A stretch of DNA of 64,000 nt, taken from positions 682,001 through 746,000 of the forward strand of contig CP102281.1 of NCBI GenBank assembly GCA_025150425.1, given 5' to 3'. The DNA comes from [Eubacterium] siraeum. GTDB taxonomy: Bacteria > Bacillota > Clostridia > Oscillospirales > Ruminococcaceae. Below are positions 33,982 to 42,512 of the stretch, piece by piece (within the stretch, counting starts at the first letter, position 1; every line of letters begins with the position of its first letter). The notes under the pieces are model-generated. The model was not told the DNA's origin. It was given only the letters and a program-made list of their open reading frames with translations, and ran no database searches. The position numbers were made by a program, and so were the translations under genes.

Positions 33982-35238
33982 TTGAGAAAGAAAATAACAG
34001 CGGTGCTGACTGCGCTTGTAATGCTTACAGGCTGTACGGCAAATGCACCGGTTTCATCGGAAAATGCTTCATCTTCATCCGGCTTTTCGTCGGAAAGTGC
34101 CTCATCCTCATCCGACTTTTCGTCGGAAGTATCGGCTGAAGGCTCATCATACGGCGAAACGCAGAGCGTTACCCAAGAAAACGACAATGTAAATAGCCTC
34201 GATTGCGATGAAATGAAGGTACATTTTATTGATGTCGGACAGGGCGACAGCATTTTCATCGAACTGCCGAATACAAAGACAATGCTTATAGATGCGGCTG
34301 AAAATGAATATGCGGACAGGATAACCAACTATATTTATTCCTGCGGATACAATACGCTTGATTATGTTGTCGCCACTCATCCGCACAGCGACCATATCGG
34401 CGGTATGGCTGACGTCATCGGTGCGTTTAATGTCGAAAACGTTATATTAAGTCCCGCAACGCACACGACAAAGACGTATACGAATATGCTTAAGGCGATA
34501 GACGACAGCGGTGCTAAGGTGACAATCGGAGTAGCCGGAACGGAGATTTTCTCTGACGGCGATTTGTCGGCGGTTGTGATAGCGCCTGTTACGGAGGACT
34601 ACAGCGACCTTAACAACTCGTCCGTTATGGTGATGCTGACCTACGGCAGCAGGAAGTTTTTATTCACAGGCGATGCGGAAAACGGCGAGGAAAACACTAT
34701 TACAGCCGATATAGATTGTGATGTGCTGAAGGTCGGCCACCACGGAAGCAGTACCTCGACAAGCAGAGCTTTTCTGACAGCGGCAAGCCCCGAATATGCG
34801 GTCATATCCTGCGGTATGGGCAATTCATACGGACATCCGCACACCGAAACGCTCGACAGGTTGAAAGGTGCAGGAGTGAAGATATACCGCACCGATCTGC
34901 AGGGCGATATAATAATGACCTGTGACGGCGAAAAAATAACCGTGAATGCAGAGCCGAGTGAGGCAGGCGGTGCATCGTCCGGAGAGAGCAAATCCGAAAC
35001 GACTAAAGCGACAACCACAACAAAAGTATCTACTACAACAGTAACAGAGAAACCTGCGGAAGAAAATCCCGTAAGCTATTCGTATGTGCTGAATACTAAC
35101 ACTATGAAGATACACCGTGCAGGCTGCTCATCGGTAAGGCGGATGAGCGAAGAGAATAAAGGCTATACGAATGACTATGACGGGGCGATAGCGCAAGGGT
35201 ATGTGCCGTGTAAGATATGCAGTCCCGAAAAAAGCTGA
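33982..35238 (+). CDS. Secreted metallo-beta-lactamase-fold lipoprotein, ComEC C-domain-like
   Basis: The 418-residue lipoprotein starts with TTG, supported by AAGGAG at the right distance. It has a lipobox LTGC and a Ser-rich linker containing two imperfect 11-residue repeats (SSSSGFSSESA, SSSSDFSSEVS). The MBL domain has VHFIDVGQGDS, ATHPHSDHIGGM (HxHxDH metal motif), FTGDAE and LKVGHHGSSTS, as in the extracellular nuclease-like domain of ComEC. The Thr-rich linker leads to a C-terminal Cys-containing module (IHRAGCSSVRRM...YVPCKICSP) resembling an Ada-type zinc or surface nuclease domain. It probably degrades extracellular DNA or phosphoesters; this is inferred from fold. Confidence 0.83.
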   Translation: MRKKITAVLTALVMLTGCTANAPVSSENASSSSGFSSESASSSSDFSSEVSAEGSSYGETQSVTQENDNVNSLDCDEMKVHFIDVGQGDSIFIELPNTKTMLIDAAENEYADRITNYIYSCGYNTLDYVVATHPHSDHIGGMADVIGAFNVENVILSPATHTTKTYTNMLKAIDDSGAKVTIGVAGTEIFSDGDLSAVVIAPVTEDYSDLNNSSVMVMLTYGSRKFLFTGDAENGEENTITADIDCDVLKVGHHGSSTSTSRAFLTAASPEYAVISCGMGNSYGHPHTETLDRLKGAGVKIYRTDLQGDIIMTCDGEKITVNAEPSEAGGASSGESKSETTKATTTTKVSTTTVTEKPAEENPVSYSYVLNTNTMKIHRAGCSSVRRMSEENKGYTNDYDGAIAQGYVPCKICSPEKS

Positions 35239-35271
35239 AACAGAAAATGCTTCTGCTGTTATAAAAAACTT

Positions 35272-35304
35272 GCCCTCCCTGTTTATGCAGGGAGGGCAGT
35301 TTTA
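35272..35304. terminator. Bidirectional terminator between the MBL lipoprotein and the Abi locus
   Basis: Arms GCCCTCCCTG (35272-35281) and CAGGGAGGGC (35288-35297) form a 10-bp stem. There is AGTTTTAT on the plus side and AAGTTTTTTAT on the minus side. Confidence 0.9.
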
Positions 35305-35500
35305 TAGCTTTTTATATTTCGTTATGTCTTTCCAGTTTAAAGGAAAACCCATTTCTTTAAGAATATCAGTATGTGGTATTACTGAGTTTTTTTACATAAT
35401 TATTTATAAGTCTTGCCATTGCTTCTTTGTAATCTTTGAATTGTTCATTTGTAAGCATATAACGTAATGATATTACAACTGAAAACAAGTCATTTTTTCC
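35302..35500 (-). pseudogene. Out-of-frame C-terminal continuation of the AbiF-like gene
   Basis: Beyond the AbiF stop, another frame continues the family-like sequence: NDLFSVVISLRYMLTNEQF, then RLINNYVK, then, in a third frame, SVIPHTDILKEMGFP and LNWKDITKYKKL ending at 35302. Two shifts would join them: one extra base at the run of six A (35493-35498 on the minus strand) and one fewer at the run of seven A (35387-35393). Joined, the protein would have about 310 residues, which is the usual length of Abi_2 proteins. The runs could be real mutations, phase variation or sequencing error. Confidence 0.75.
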
Positions 35501-36243
35501 ATAAATATATTGTACACCTTTTTAGCTATCCCAAGTTTTTTGTGAATAGGCAAATCGGGAATGCTGTCAGATGTTTTATATGTAAATAATCGTTCTCCGT
35601 GAGCACAGGCGTTCCGGAACTTTGTGAGGACGGTTGTGATTTGACCTAATTGCTTTTCATTGAGGCAAGCATAATTTTTACTTATACTTATTCTCAGACT
35701 TTGGGTAAAAAGCGAGTACATTTTTGAGATATTTCCGAATGTCAAAGCGTTTATAAGTACCCATAAAGGTAAATTTCCGTGCTTTGTTTTGGTATGTTCA
35801 ATATAAAGATAATCTGTTTTGTTATTGACATACTTATCTCCAAGCAGTTTTACAAGTTTATTTATGTCTTGCTTGTTCCTATTGGTGGTATATTCATAAT
35901 TGGTTTGAGTGAGGTAAGCTGTTTGCGACTCACCAAATCGGTCACAAAAATGATAGGAGATTAGTGACTTCAGATGCTGTTCAGCTTTAAGTATATATTT
36001 CAGATTGAGTTCACGCAGTGCTTCGTCAAACGTGTAAAGTGCAACAATATCTTCAAAATGTGTGTTATCCTTGTATTTCCCGGTCGTTTTATTCTTGAAC
36101 AGGTGTTTATATCCACCAATGAGTTTGAAATATCCGATTTGATGAAGTGTGTCAATTGCTGAGTTTTCATCATCAATAATAAGATTTTTTTCATTTCTAA
36201 GTTTGTCAATCTGTTGTGTGTAAGTAAGAAAAGGCTTTGGCAT
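35473..36243 (-). CDS. AbiF/Abi_2-family HEPN protein, putative abortive-infection RNase toxin (C-terminus frameshifted)
   Basis: The 256-residue protein begins MPKPFLTYTQQIDKL, followed by GYFKLIGGY, the canonical opening of Abi_2 proteins. The HEPN RNase motif is R210-N-A-C-A-H215 in FRNACAHGERL. Abi_2/AbiF members are HEPN-fold proteins linked to phage defence. The start at 36243 follows GGGGGA; the longer frame runs through the upstream RNA hairpin and is not credible. The gene is AT-rich compared with its neighbours. A small RNA and terminator lie directly upstream (36258-36330). The last few residues (MTCFQL) result from a frameshift, and the normal C-terminus is in another frame. Confidence 0.85.
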   Translation of the reverse strand: MPKPFLTYTQQIDKLRNEKNLIIDDENSAIDTLHQIGYFKLIGGYKHLFKNKTTGKYKDNTHFEDIVALYTFDEALRELNLKYILKAEQHLKSLISYHFCDRFGESQTAYLTQTNYEYTTNRNKQDINKLVKLLGDKYVNNKTDYLYIEHTKTKHGNLPLWVLINALTFGNISKMYSLFTQSLRISISKNYACLNEKQLGQITTVLTKFRNACAHGERLFTYKTSDSIPDLPIHKKLGIAKKVYNIFMEKMTCFQL

Positions 36244-36257
36244 TTTATAAATCCCCC

Positions 36258-36330
36258 AAAAAGTAAAAAGGGAGTTTCCGCAGAAACTCCCCCGGTCACA
36301 GGCCTCACAGGTTTCTGTAACTCGATCACT
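36258..36330 (-). ncRNA. Small structured RNA ending in an intrinsic terminator, upstream of the AbiF-like gene
   Basis: The predicted transcript starts about 7 bases after a perfect promoter. It contains GTTACAG pairing with CTGTGAC, two direct CCTGTGA repeats (9-nt period), and a 9-bp terminator stem GGGAGTTTC / GAAACTCCC with a TGCG loop, followed by TTTTTACTTTTT. The ribosome binding site of the AbiF-like gene begins directly after the T tract. CAGAAAC in the 5' half can also pair with GTTTCTG in the terminator stem (36281-36287), giving a pseudoknot or antiterminator. The order promoter, RNA, terminator and toxin is that of type III toxin-antitoxin loci. Confidence 0.75.
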
Positions 36331-36336
36331 ACACAC

Positions 36337-36365
36337 ATTATATCACTTTACAACGAAATTGTCAA
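36337..36365 (-). promoter_or_regulatory. Perfect sigma-A promoter of the Abi-linked RNA
   Basis: Read on the minus strand: TTGACA (36360-36365), a 17-bp spacer and TATAAT (36337-36342). It is one of the strongest promoters in the window. Confidence 0.92.
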
Positions 36366-36480
36366 GCGGTAAATATGCGCTATTATTATATTCCGTTTGC
36401 ACTAAAATAATTACTGCTACTCAAACTACCTTCAACATCCGCCGTCAACGCAAGTATAGTAAAACTCAAACTGTCAGGAC

Positions 36481-36507
36481 GGCGAATTTGTAGCGGCTCA
36501 CAGCCGC
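36481..36507 (-). repeat. Dispersed GCGGCTGTGAGCCGC palindrome next to yicC
   Basis: The palindrome at 36493-36507 and its adjacent CAAATTCGCC (in inverted orientation) match the repeats at 29074-29413. It abuts the yicC stop codon, so it could act as terminator or mRNA-end stabiliser. Confidence 0.75.
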
Positions 36508-37386
36508 TTACTCAATATTCTGTATCTGCTCCCTAATCTTCTCAATCTCGCTCTTCATATCCACAACAAGCCTTGTTATGCGTATATCTGCCGCCTTTGA
36601 GCCGATAGTGTTTGTTTCTCTGTTGATTTCCTGCACCAGAAAATCAAGCTTTCTGCCTATCTCCTTGTCGCTGTCGAGCATTGAGCGCAGCTGTGAAAGG
36701 TGCGAGTGCAGACGTACCGTTTCTTCGTCAACGGCTGTCTTTTCGGAGAATATAGCCGCCTCGGTGAGTATTCTCTGCTCGTCAATATCCGATGAGCCGA
36801 GTATCTCTTTGAGTTTGTCCTCTAATTTCTTACGGTATGCGGCGGTGCTTTCGGGTGAGTAAATTTCAACCTTGCTTACCATATCCTCTATTACATCTGC
36901 CTTTTCGAGTACATCAGCCTTGAGTGCCGCACCCTCTGTTTCACGCATTGTAATGAACTTGTCGAGTGCCGAGCCGACTACCGATGAAATATCAGCCCAA
37001 AGCTGTTCCTCGTCTGTTTCTTCCTTTATCACCGTGAATACATCGGGTATTCTGAAAAGGTCGGAGGCGGAAAGATCGTCCGTTATGCCAAGGTCGGGAG
37101 CGATAGTGCGGATAGCTTCTATGTACTGTGATGCTACCTGCTCGTTTACCTTTACCGAGGTGTCCTTTACGTCTATGTTGTAAACGAGGAGCGACAGTTC
37201 GACCTTACCTCTTGTTATCTTTTCCTTGAGCATTGTTTTCAGCTTAGGCTCAAGATACTGGTAGTTGCGTGGGAGCTTTGACGAAAATTCAAAGAACTTG
37301 TGATTGACACTTCTGATTTCGGCGATGATTTCTCTGCCGTTGATTACAGCCTGTTCTCTGCCGAAACCCGTCATACTTCTTATCAT
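36508..37386 (-). CDS. YicC-family endoribonuclease
   Basis: The 292-residue protein has the N-terminal SMTGFGREQA motif and the C-terminal GRKLDFLVQEINRETNTIGSKA motif that define YicC. Proteins of the family are reported as endoribonucleases acting on small-RNA-linked transcripts in E. coli. The residues are well conserved throughout and the length is standard. It is followed by the dispersed palindrome and preceded by the gene cluster 37460-44000 on the same strand. Confidence 0.92.
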   Translation of the reverse strand: MIRSMTGFGREQAVINGREIIAEIRSVNHKFFEFSSKLPRNYQYLEPKLKTMLKEKITRGKVELSLLVYNIDVKDTSVKVNEQVASQYIEAIRTIAPDLGITDDLSASDLFRIPDVFTVIKEETDEEQLWADISSVVGSALDKFITMRETEGAALKADVLEKADVIEDMVSKVEIYSPESTAAYRKKLEDKLKEILGSSDIDEQRILTEAAIFSEKTAVDEETVRLHSHLSQLRSMLDSDKEIGRKLDFLVQEINRETNTIGSKAADIRITRLVVDMKSEIEKIREQIQNIE

Positions 37387-37459
37387 AGTGGGTATCCTTT
37401 CTGCTTTTATATTTCTCTGTTGGGGGACTACCGCCCCTCAACCCTGACTTATTTGTTTA

Positions 37460-38719
37460 TTATATTTTCAGTTCGCCGCTTTCAAGCATTGATTGTGCGG
37501 CAAGTAATATTCCTGTTTTTCCGGACGGATAGGTGATACCGCCCTGTAGCCATACCGCAAACGGCTCTCTCAGCGGTGCATCTGCGGAAAGCTCAATGCT
37601 TGCACCCATTGTAAATGCACCCGCCGCCATTATGACCTTGCTGTCATATCCGGGCATATCCCACGGCTCAGGTGTTGCCATAGAGTCAACCGGCGAGCCG
37701 TTCTGTATGCCCTTGCAGAATGCACAGAGAGCGTCGGGTGTGCCGAGTTTTATTGCGGCGATTATATCCGTCCTGTTTTGATTGTACTTAGGGAACGTTT
37801 CATAGCCGAGCAGTGAGAAGAATGCACACGCAAAAACCGATGTCTTTACAGCGCTTTCAACTATCTGCGGAGCTAAGAAGAAGCCGAGATACATACCCCT
37901 GTTTTCATCAAGTGAACATCCTACCTCTTTGCCCGTTCCGACAGTAGTCAGACGGTAGCTGCACAGCTCGACCAGATCCTTTCTGCCTGCTATGTAGCCG
38001 CCTGTGCGGGCAATCGCACCGCCGGGATTCTTGATAAGACTGCCGATAATAAGATCTGCGCCGACCTCGGTAGGCTCACGCCTTTCCACAAATTCACCGT
38101 AGCAGTTATCAACCATTATAATTGCGTCACTGTTTACACTCTTGATAGCACTGATTATCTCGCCTATCTTGCTTATTGACAGCGAATCACGGAGCGAATA
38201 ACCCCTCGAACGCTGGATATATGCCACCTTACAGCCCTTAGCTACAGCCGCCTTTATTCCCTCAAGGTCGGGTGTGCCGTCGGGGAGAAGATCCACCTGC
38301 GCATACTTTACGCCGAACTCCTTCAGTGAGCCGCCGTGTTCGCCGTTTATGACCTCCGTTAATGTATCATACGGTGCGCCTGTTACACACAGCAGTGTGT
38401 CATTCGGACGAAGCACACCGAACAGGGCAGTGGAGAGTGCGTGCGTACCGTTTACAAAGCTGTGGCGGACAAGTGCGTCCTCCGTGCGAAAAACCTCGGC
38501 ATATACCATATCAAGCTTATCTCTGCCGTCATCGTTGTAGCCGTAGCCGATAGTGCCTTTAAGATGCATTTCGCTGACACGGTTGTTTATAAATGCGGAG
38601 AGTACCTTGTTTCCGTTGTACTCTGCGGTTTCGCTGATTTTCGCAAACTGTTCGCTTGCCATTTCTTCGGCTTTCTTTGCAGTTTCAATTAGTCTGCCGT
38701 CAATATTGAAAAATTCCAT
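37460..38719 (-). CDS. PLP-dependent methionine gamma-lyase family protein
   Basis: The 419-residue enzyme belongs to the Met_gamma_lyase/aluminium-resistance group of fold-type I PLP enzymes. Visible elements are FVNGTHALSTALFG near the cofactor phosphate site, MVDNCYGEF with the Asp that contacts the pyridine N, and SLIKNPGG with the Lys expected to form the Schiff base. The family name does not establish a methioninase activity; the substrate of these proteins is unsettled. It is separated from the GNAT gene by 2 bp, so they are co-transcribed. Confidence 0.87.
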   Translation of the reverse strand: MEFFNIDGRLIETAKKAEEMASEQFAKISETAEYNGNKVLSAFINNRVSEMHLKGTIGYGYNDDGRDKLDMVYAEVFRTEDALVRHSFVNGTHALSTALFGVLRPNDTLLCVTGAPYDTLTEVINGEHGGSLKEFGVKYAQVDLLPDGTPDLEGIKAAVAKGCKVAYIQRSRGYSLRDSLSISKIGEIISAIKSVNSDAIIMVDNCYGEFVERREPTEVGADLIIGSLIKNPGGAIARTGGYIAGRKDLVELCSYRLTTVGTGKEVGCSLDENRGMYLGFFLAPQIVESAVKTSVFACAFFSLLGYETFPKYNQNRTDIIAAIKLGTPDALCAFCKGIQNGSPVDSMATPEPWDMPGYDSKVIMAAGAFTMGASIELSADAPLREPFAVWLQGGITYPSGKTGILLAAQSMLESGELKI

Positions 38720-38721
38720 TT

Positions 38722-39444
38722 TTATCCTCTTGCTATTTCATACGCTGTACCTGTCGCCGTAAATCCGCAGTTTATATAAAACCGCTGTACGTTTTTCTTG
38801 CAGATAAGCGTTATTTTTCTGTTGTCAAGTAAATTAGCCGTACAGGAAAGCAGTGCTGTTCCTATGCCGTTTTTCTGCATATCCCGTCTTACTGCGATGT
38901 GCGACAGAAAACAGCTTTTATCATCATCGAAAAGCACCGTCGCCGTTGCAGCGGGTTCGCTCCCGTAATGCATTACGATAAGCCTTGATATACCGTGACG
39001 TACACGGTGGCAGGTGTCTGCATACCATTCGTCAAACTGATAGTCGGAAAGTGAAAATCCGCTTTTCAGTATCTCAAATACAGTGCGGTAGTCCTCTGTA
39101 AATTCCGCTTTCAGCCGATCGTTACACACGGCAGGCATTTGTCCCGATGTCATTATATAAAGCGTTTCGGATTCTTCCGACAGCTTAATATCCGACATTA
39201 CGGCTTTTGCACCGAGCATTTCCGAAAACGTTATAATGCTTTGCAAATCGCCGTTTTCGTTGCAGTGAACATAAAGCTCGCCGCCGTAATAAAGGGCAAG
39301 CATATTATCGCCGGTATCGCCCTCATAGAACGTGCAGAAGTCGTACCCCGTTCCGTAAGCCCTGTAATACGCATTTATCCGCCCGACTATCACATTGTCT
39401 GACGGATAATCGGGCGGCAGTGCGCCGTATATTCTTCTGATCAT
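38722..39444 (-). CDS. GNAT-family N-acetyltransferase
   Basis: The 240-residue protein has a C-terminal GNAT fold; the acetyl-CoA-binding segment is LSHIAVRRDMQKNGIGTALLS with RxxGxG-like Q/R-x-x-G-I-G. The N-terminal half (about 1-110) is a second domain resembling a degenerate GNAT repeat. It overlaps the upstream M42 gene by 4 bp. The acceptor substrate is unknown. Confidence 0.82.
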   Translation of the reverse strand: MIRRIYGALPPDYPSDNVIVGRINAYYRAYGTGYDFCTFYEGDTGDNMLALYYGGELYVHCNENGDLQSIITFSEMLGAKAVMSDIKLSEESETLYIMTSGQMPAVCNDRLKAEFTEDYRTVFEILKSGFSLSDYQFDEWYADTCHRVRHGISRLIVMHYGSEPAATATVLFDDDKSCFLSHIAVRRDMQKNGIGTALLSCTANLLDNRKITLICKKNVQRFYINCGFTATGTAYEIARG

Positions 39445-40466
39445 TTTTCCGCAAGCGCAAGATACATTGCATACGCAAGCTCAGCGGTACTTTGCATATC
39501 GCTTTTCTTTATCATACACGACGGCGAGTGCAGATACCTGCACGGAACGGATAGTGCGACCGTTCTGATACCGCCGACAGATGAATGGATTGCTCCGCTG
39601 TCGTTACCGCCTGCTACAAGCGTCTTTGTCTGGCAGGGAACGCTTATCTCCTTTGCCTTTTCAAAGCCGAGCCGATACAGCTCACGGTCATATATCGTAC
39701 TTCTGTCCATATAGCTTACTACACAGCCCTTGCCAAGCTCGCATACACGCTTTTCACCGTCATTGCCCGAAAAGTCGCAGGCTGTGGTGGTTTCAAGGAC
39801 GATAGCGTAATCCGGCTTTACCGTATATGCGGCAACCTTTGCGCCTCTCGTACCTATCTCCTCCTGCACAGTAAACACGCAGGTAACGTCATACGGCAGA
39901 TTCTTATTCAGTATATCTACCATTATGGCACAGCCTATCCTGTCGTCAAGCGCTTTCTCACGCAGATAGCCGTTGCCAAGTTCGGTATAATCGCTTCTGA
40001 AATATGCGCAGTCGCCGGGAGAAACGTATTTTTCCGCTTCCGCCTTTGATGAAGCGCCGATGTCTATTGTCAGCGTGTCAAGCTTTACCGGTTCGTCACG
40101 CTCTTTGGGCGACTGCTGGTGTACCGCCTTGCCGCCGACTACTCCGACAGTGCCGTTTTTGAAGTGCAACTGTCTGCCGATAACTACTTCTGGATTGATA
40201 CCGCCGACAGTTGTAAATTTAAGATTTCCGTCATCGGTGATGTAGGTCACGATAAATCCGACCTCGTCCTGATGAGCGGCAAGCATGACCTTGTTTTTCG
40301 GGGTCTTAGCGCCCTTTTTATTTACTATAATGTTGCCCAGCGGGTCGATTTTTGCATCGCACTCCTGCGGCAGCATTGAAAGTATCAGCTTTGTTACATC
40401 GCCCTCATCACCGCTCGTACCGTCGGCAAGACACAGCTTTTTTATATTCTCAAACAATTCAGCCAT
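39441..40466 (-). CDS. M42-family aminopeptidase (copy 2)
   Basis: The 341-residue M42 (glutamyl aminopeptidase/deblocking-type) enzyme carries the two-metal core: AAHQDEVGFI (metal His/Asp), LDDRIGC (bridging Asp), TVQEEIGTRGA (catalytic Glu) and SSVGGIRTVALSVPCRYLHSP (metal His). I chose the ATG at 40466, preceded by AGGGCGG; a start 24 bases upstream exists but has no clear binding site. It overlaps the upstream M42 paralogue by 8 bp. These enzymes assemble into large hollow complexes that trim N-terminal residues. Confidence 0.88.
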   Translation of the reverse strand: MAELFENIKKLCLADGTSGDEGDVTKLILSMLPQECDAKIDPLGNIIVNKKGAKTPKNKVMLAAHQDEVGFIVTYITDDGNLKFTTVGGINPEVVIGRQLHFKNGTVGVVGGKAVHQQSPKERDEPVKLDTLTIDIGASSKAEAEKYVSPGDCAYFRSDYTELGNGYLREKALDDRIGCAIMVDILNKNLPYDVTCVFTVQEEIGTRGAKVAAYTVKPDYAIVLETTTACDFSGNDGEKRVCELGKGCVVSYMDRSTIYDRELYRLGFEKAKEISVPCQTKTLVAGGNDSGAIHSSVGGIRTVALSVPCRYLHSPSCMIKKSDMQSTAELAYAMYLALAEK

Positions 40467-41481
40467 TTTCGGCACCGCCCTTCGTGGCAAAAGCCGTAAT
40501 CAGCTTTGCTGTGGATATAACATCGTCTGTGTCGATGATTTCGGCTGGAGTATGCATGAATTTAAGCGGAATTGACAGCGTACACGCCTTTGCACCCGAT
40601 TTGTTCACGCTCATAGTGTCGGCGTTTGTGCCTGTTTTTCCGCCCATGACCTCAAGCTGATACGGAATATTTTCCAATTTTGCAAGTGATATGAGCCTGC
40701 CTGACACTTCTCTTGAAAGTGACGGCGCAATGCCTATCATAACGCCCTTTGACATATCGGCGCATTTCGCCCTGTCGCTGTCGGGAGTTTTCGCAAAGCT
40801 GACGTCCATTTCAAGAATATAGTCGGGGTCAAGGTCATATACGGCTATTTTCGCACCGCTCTCTCCCGTTTCTTCCTGCGTTGTAAACGATACGTCAAGG
40901 TCAAACGCAAGCTCATTGCTTTTAAGCATTTCGAGAGCAACCAGTATAGATGCTACTCCGCACCTGTCGTCAAGCGCACCTGCACAGTATCTTGTGCCGA
41001 GCATAGCCACAGGCTCACAGTCGAAGGTTATCCTGTCGCCAAGCTCAATACGGCTTTCAAGTTCCTGCTTTGTATAGCCCGTGTCTATAACGATCTCATC
41101 AATTTTAGGCACTCCGTCGCCGCTCTTTACATGGGGCGGAAGAACGGATACAACGCCCTTTACCTTTTCCTTGCCGTGAATCGTCACGCTCTGCGCCGCA
41201 AGCACACGTCTGTCGGGACCGCCTACCGCACCGACCTTTATAAAGCCGTTATCGTCAATAAACGATACGATAAGTCCCACCCTGTCGATATGTGCGTCAA
41301 GCAGAAGTTTCGGCTTGTTGCCCGTACTTTTTATATGTCCGATAACGTTGCCGAAATCGTCAATACTGCAGTCGTCCGTGTAGCTTTCAAGCATTGACAG
41401 TGCAATTTCGGACGCACTTCTTTCATCGCCCGAAACGCCGTCAACACTGCACAGACGGTACAGCATACTGTTAATATCCAT
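40459..41481 (-). CDS. M42-family aminopeptidase (copy 1)
   Basis: The ~340-residue M42 protein, paralogous to the next gene, has LDAHIDRVGLIV, LDDRCGVAS, TTQEETGESGA and LSIPLKFMHTP. The DAHID motif has Ile where the other copy has Gln, so substrate specificity may differ. A start at 41487 is possible, but the ATG at 41481 is better spaced from GAAAG. The two copies overlap by 8 bp and could form a hetero-oligomer, which is a guess. Confidence 0.87.
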   Translation of the reverse strand: MDINSMLYRLCSVDGVSGDERSASEIALSMLESYTDDCSIDDFGNVIGHIKSTGNKPKLLLDAHIDRVGLIVSFIDDNGFIKVGAVGGPDRRVLAAQSVTIHGKEKVKGVVSVLPPHVKSGDGVPKIDEIVIDTGYTKQELESRIELGDRITFDCEPVAMLGTRYCAGALDDRCGVASILVALEMLKSNELAFDLDVSFTTQEETGESGAKIAVYDLDPDYILEMDVSFAKTPDSDRAKCADMSKGVMIGIAPSLSREVSGRLISLAKLENIPYQLEVMGGKTGTNADTMSVNKSGAKACTLSIPLKFMHTPAEIIDTDDVISTAKLITAFATKGGAENG

Positions 41482-41501
41482 TGTCATCTTTCTTTCATGG
41501 C

Positions 41502-42449
41502 TTAATATAAGCCGTCCATTTTTATCTTTTCCTTCACTCTTTCAAGCTCCGCTATAAACTGCTCATCGAGCTTGCTTAAGCTGTAGCCCTTCGGGAAGAT
41601 AAGCACGTCCTTGTTTACCTTGTAGGGAACATCGCATTTCAGCTGTACCATTGCGTGCTGTTCAAGACAGCTTTTAGGAACGGGCGAAACCCACATATAA
41701 GTGTTATACAGGTTTCCGAGCAGGTCAAACTGACTTCCTCTTTCGTAAACATATATACGCTTTTTACGGTGTTCAGAAACGCTTGAACGTGATACCTTCG
41801 AGAATGACAGCGACGGCACGGAAAGGTCGCCGTGTACTATCTCGATATAATCCTCCAAGTCGGAATATTTCACTATACCGTCCGGATTTTCCTTTGCAAG
41901 CGGGCTGTCCTTGTTCACAAGAAGCCTATATTCAAACTCCCATAACGGACGGTATTTCAGATTCTTCCCGTCAAGCATTGCAAAATACTGCTTTTCGTGG
42001 ATATTCTGATACCTGATTATCCCCAGCTTGAAGTCGAAGTTCAGGATGTTGTTGATAGCGTCCATCGAATTTGTTTCCTTGAAATTGATGGATATTTCCT
42101 TGTCGGTATCAAGCAGGCTCACAAAGTTTGAAAACGCCTTTGTGATATAGGTAGCTCTTGGAACGGAAATGCTGAAACGCACACCGTCATCCACCTTAGG
42201 CTTGTAGAGCGATACCATTTCGTCAAACTGATCAAGCACCGCCTTTGCGTAGCCTAAGAATTCGCCGCCCTTTTCCGTAGGAGCAACCCCTTTTGTAGTC
42301 CTGCGGAATATTGTGATGCCGATTTCATTTTCCAGCTCTTTTATAGCCTTGCTGAGATTAGGCTGTCCCATGAATAAATTGTTTGCCGCCTTTGTGATCG
42401 AACCGGTTTTTTCGATCTCAACCGCATATTTAAGATGCAGCAGGTTCAT
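41502..42449 (-). CDS. LysR-family transcriptional regulator
   Basis: The 315-residue LysR regulator starts MNLLHLKYAVEIEKTGSITKAANNLFMGQPNLSKAIKELENEIGI-like, with the winged helix-turn-helix in residues 1-60, and has a type 2 periplasmic-binding-like effector domain. It lies between the group B hydrogenase operon (63 bp upstream) and the M42 genes (15 bp downstream) on the same strand. It may control the peptidases, the hydrogenase or both. No palindromic T-N11-A operator was identified. Confidence 0.9.
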   Translation of the reverse strand: MNLLHLKYAVEIEKTGSITKAANNLFMGQPNLSKAIKELENEIGITIFRRTTKGVAPTEKGGEFLGYAKAVLDQFDEMVSLYKPKVDDGVRFSISVPRATYITKAFSNFVSLLDTDKEISINFKETNSMDAINNILNFDFKLGIIRYQNIHEKQYFAMLDGKNLKYRPLWEFEYRLLVNKDSPLAKENPDGIVKYSDLEDYIEIVHGDLSVPSLSFSKVSRSSVSEHRKKRIYVYERGSQFDLLGNLYNTYMWVSPVPKSCLEQHAMVQLKCDVPYKVNKDVLIFPKGYSLSKLDEQFIAELERVKEKIKMDGLY

Positions 42450-42512
42450 TGAAAACCATATCCTTTCATCACAGAGGGAAAAGCCTCTGTTAAATTATAA
42501 CCCTTTTAATAT

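Noticed and set aside
36244-36336. A 31-residue N-terminal extension of the AbiF-like protein
   Set aside because: It translates the small RNA and terminator stem; the ribosome binding site GGGGGA and Abi_2 opening both point to the ATG at 36243.
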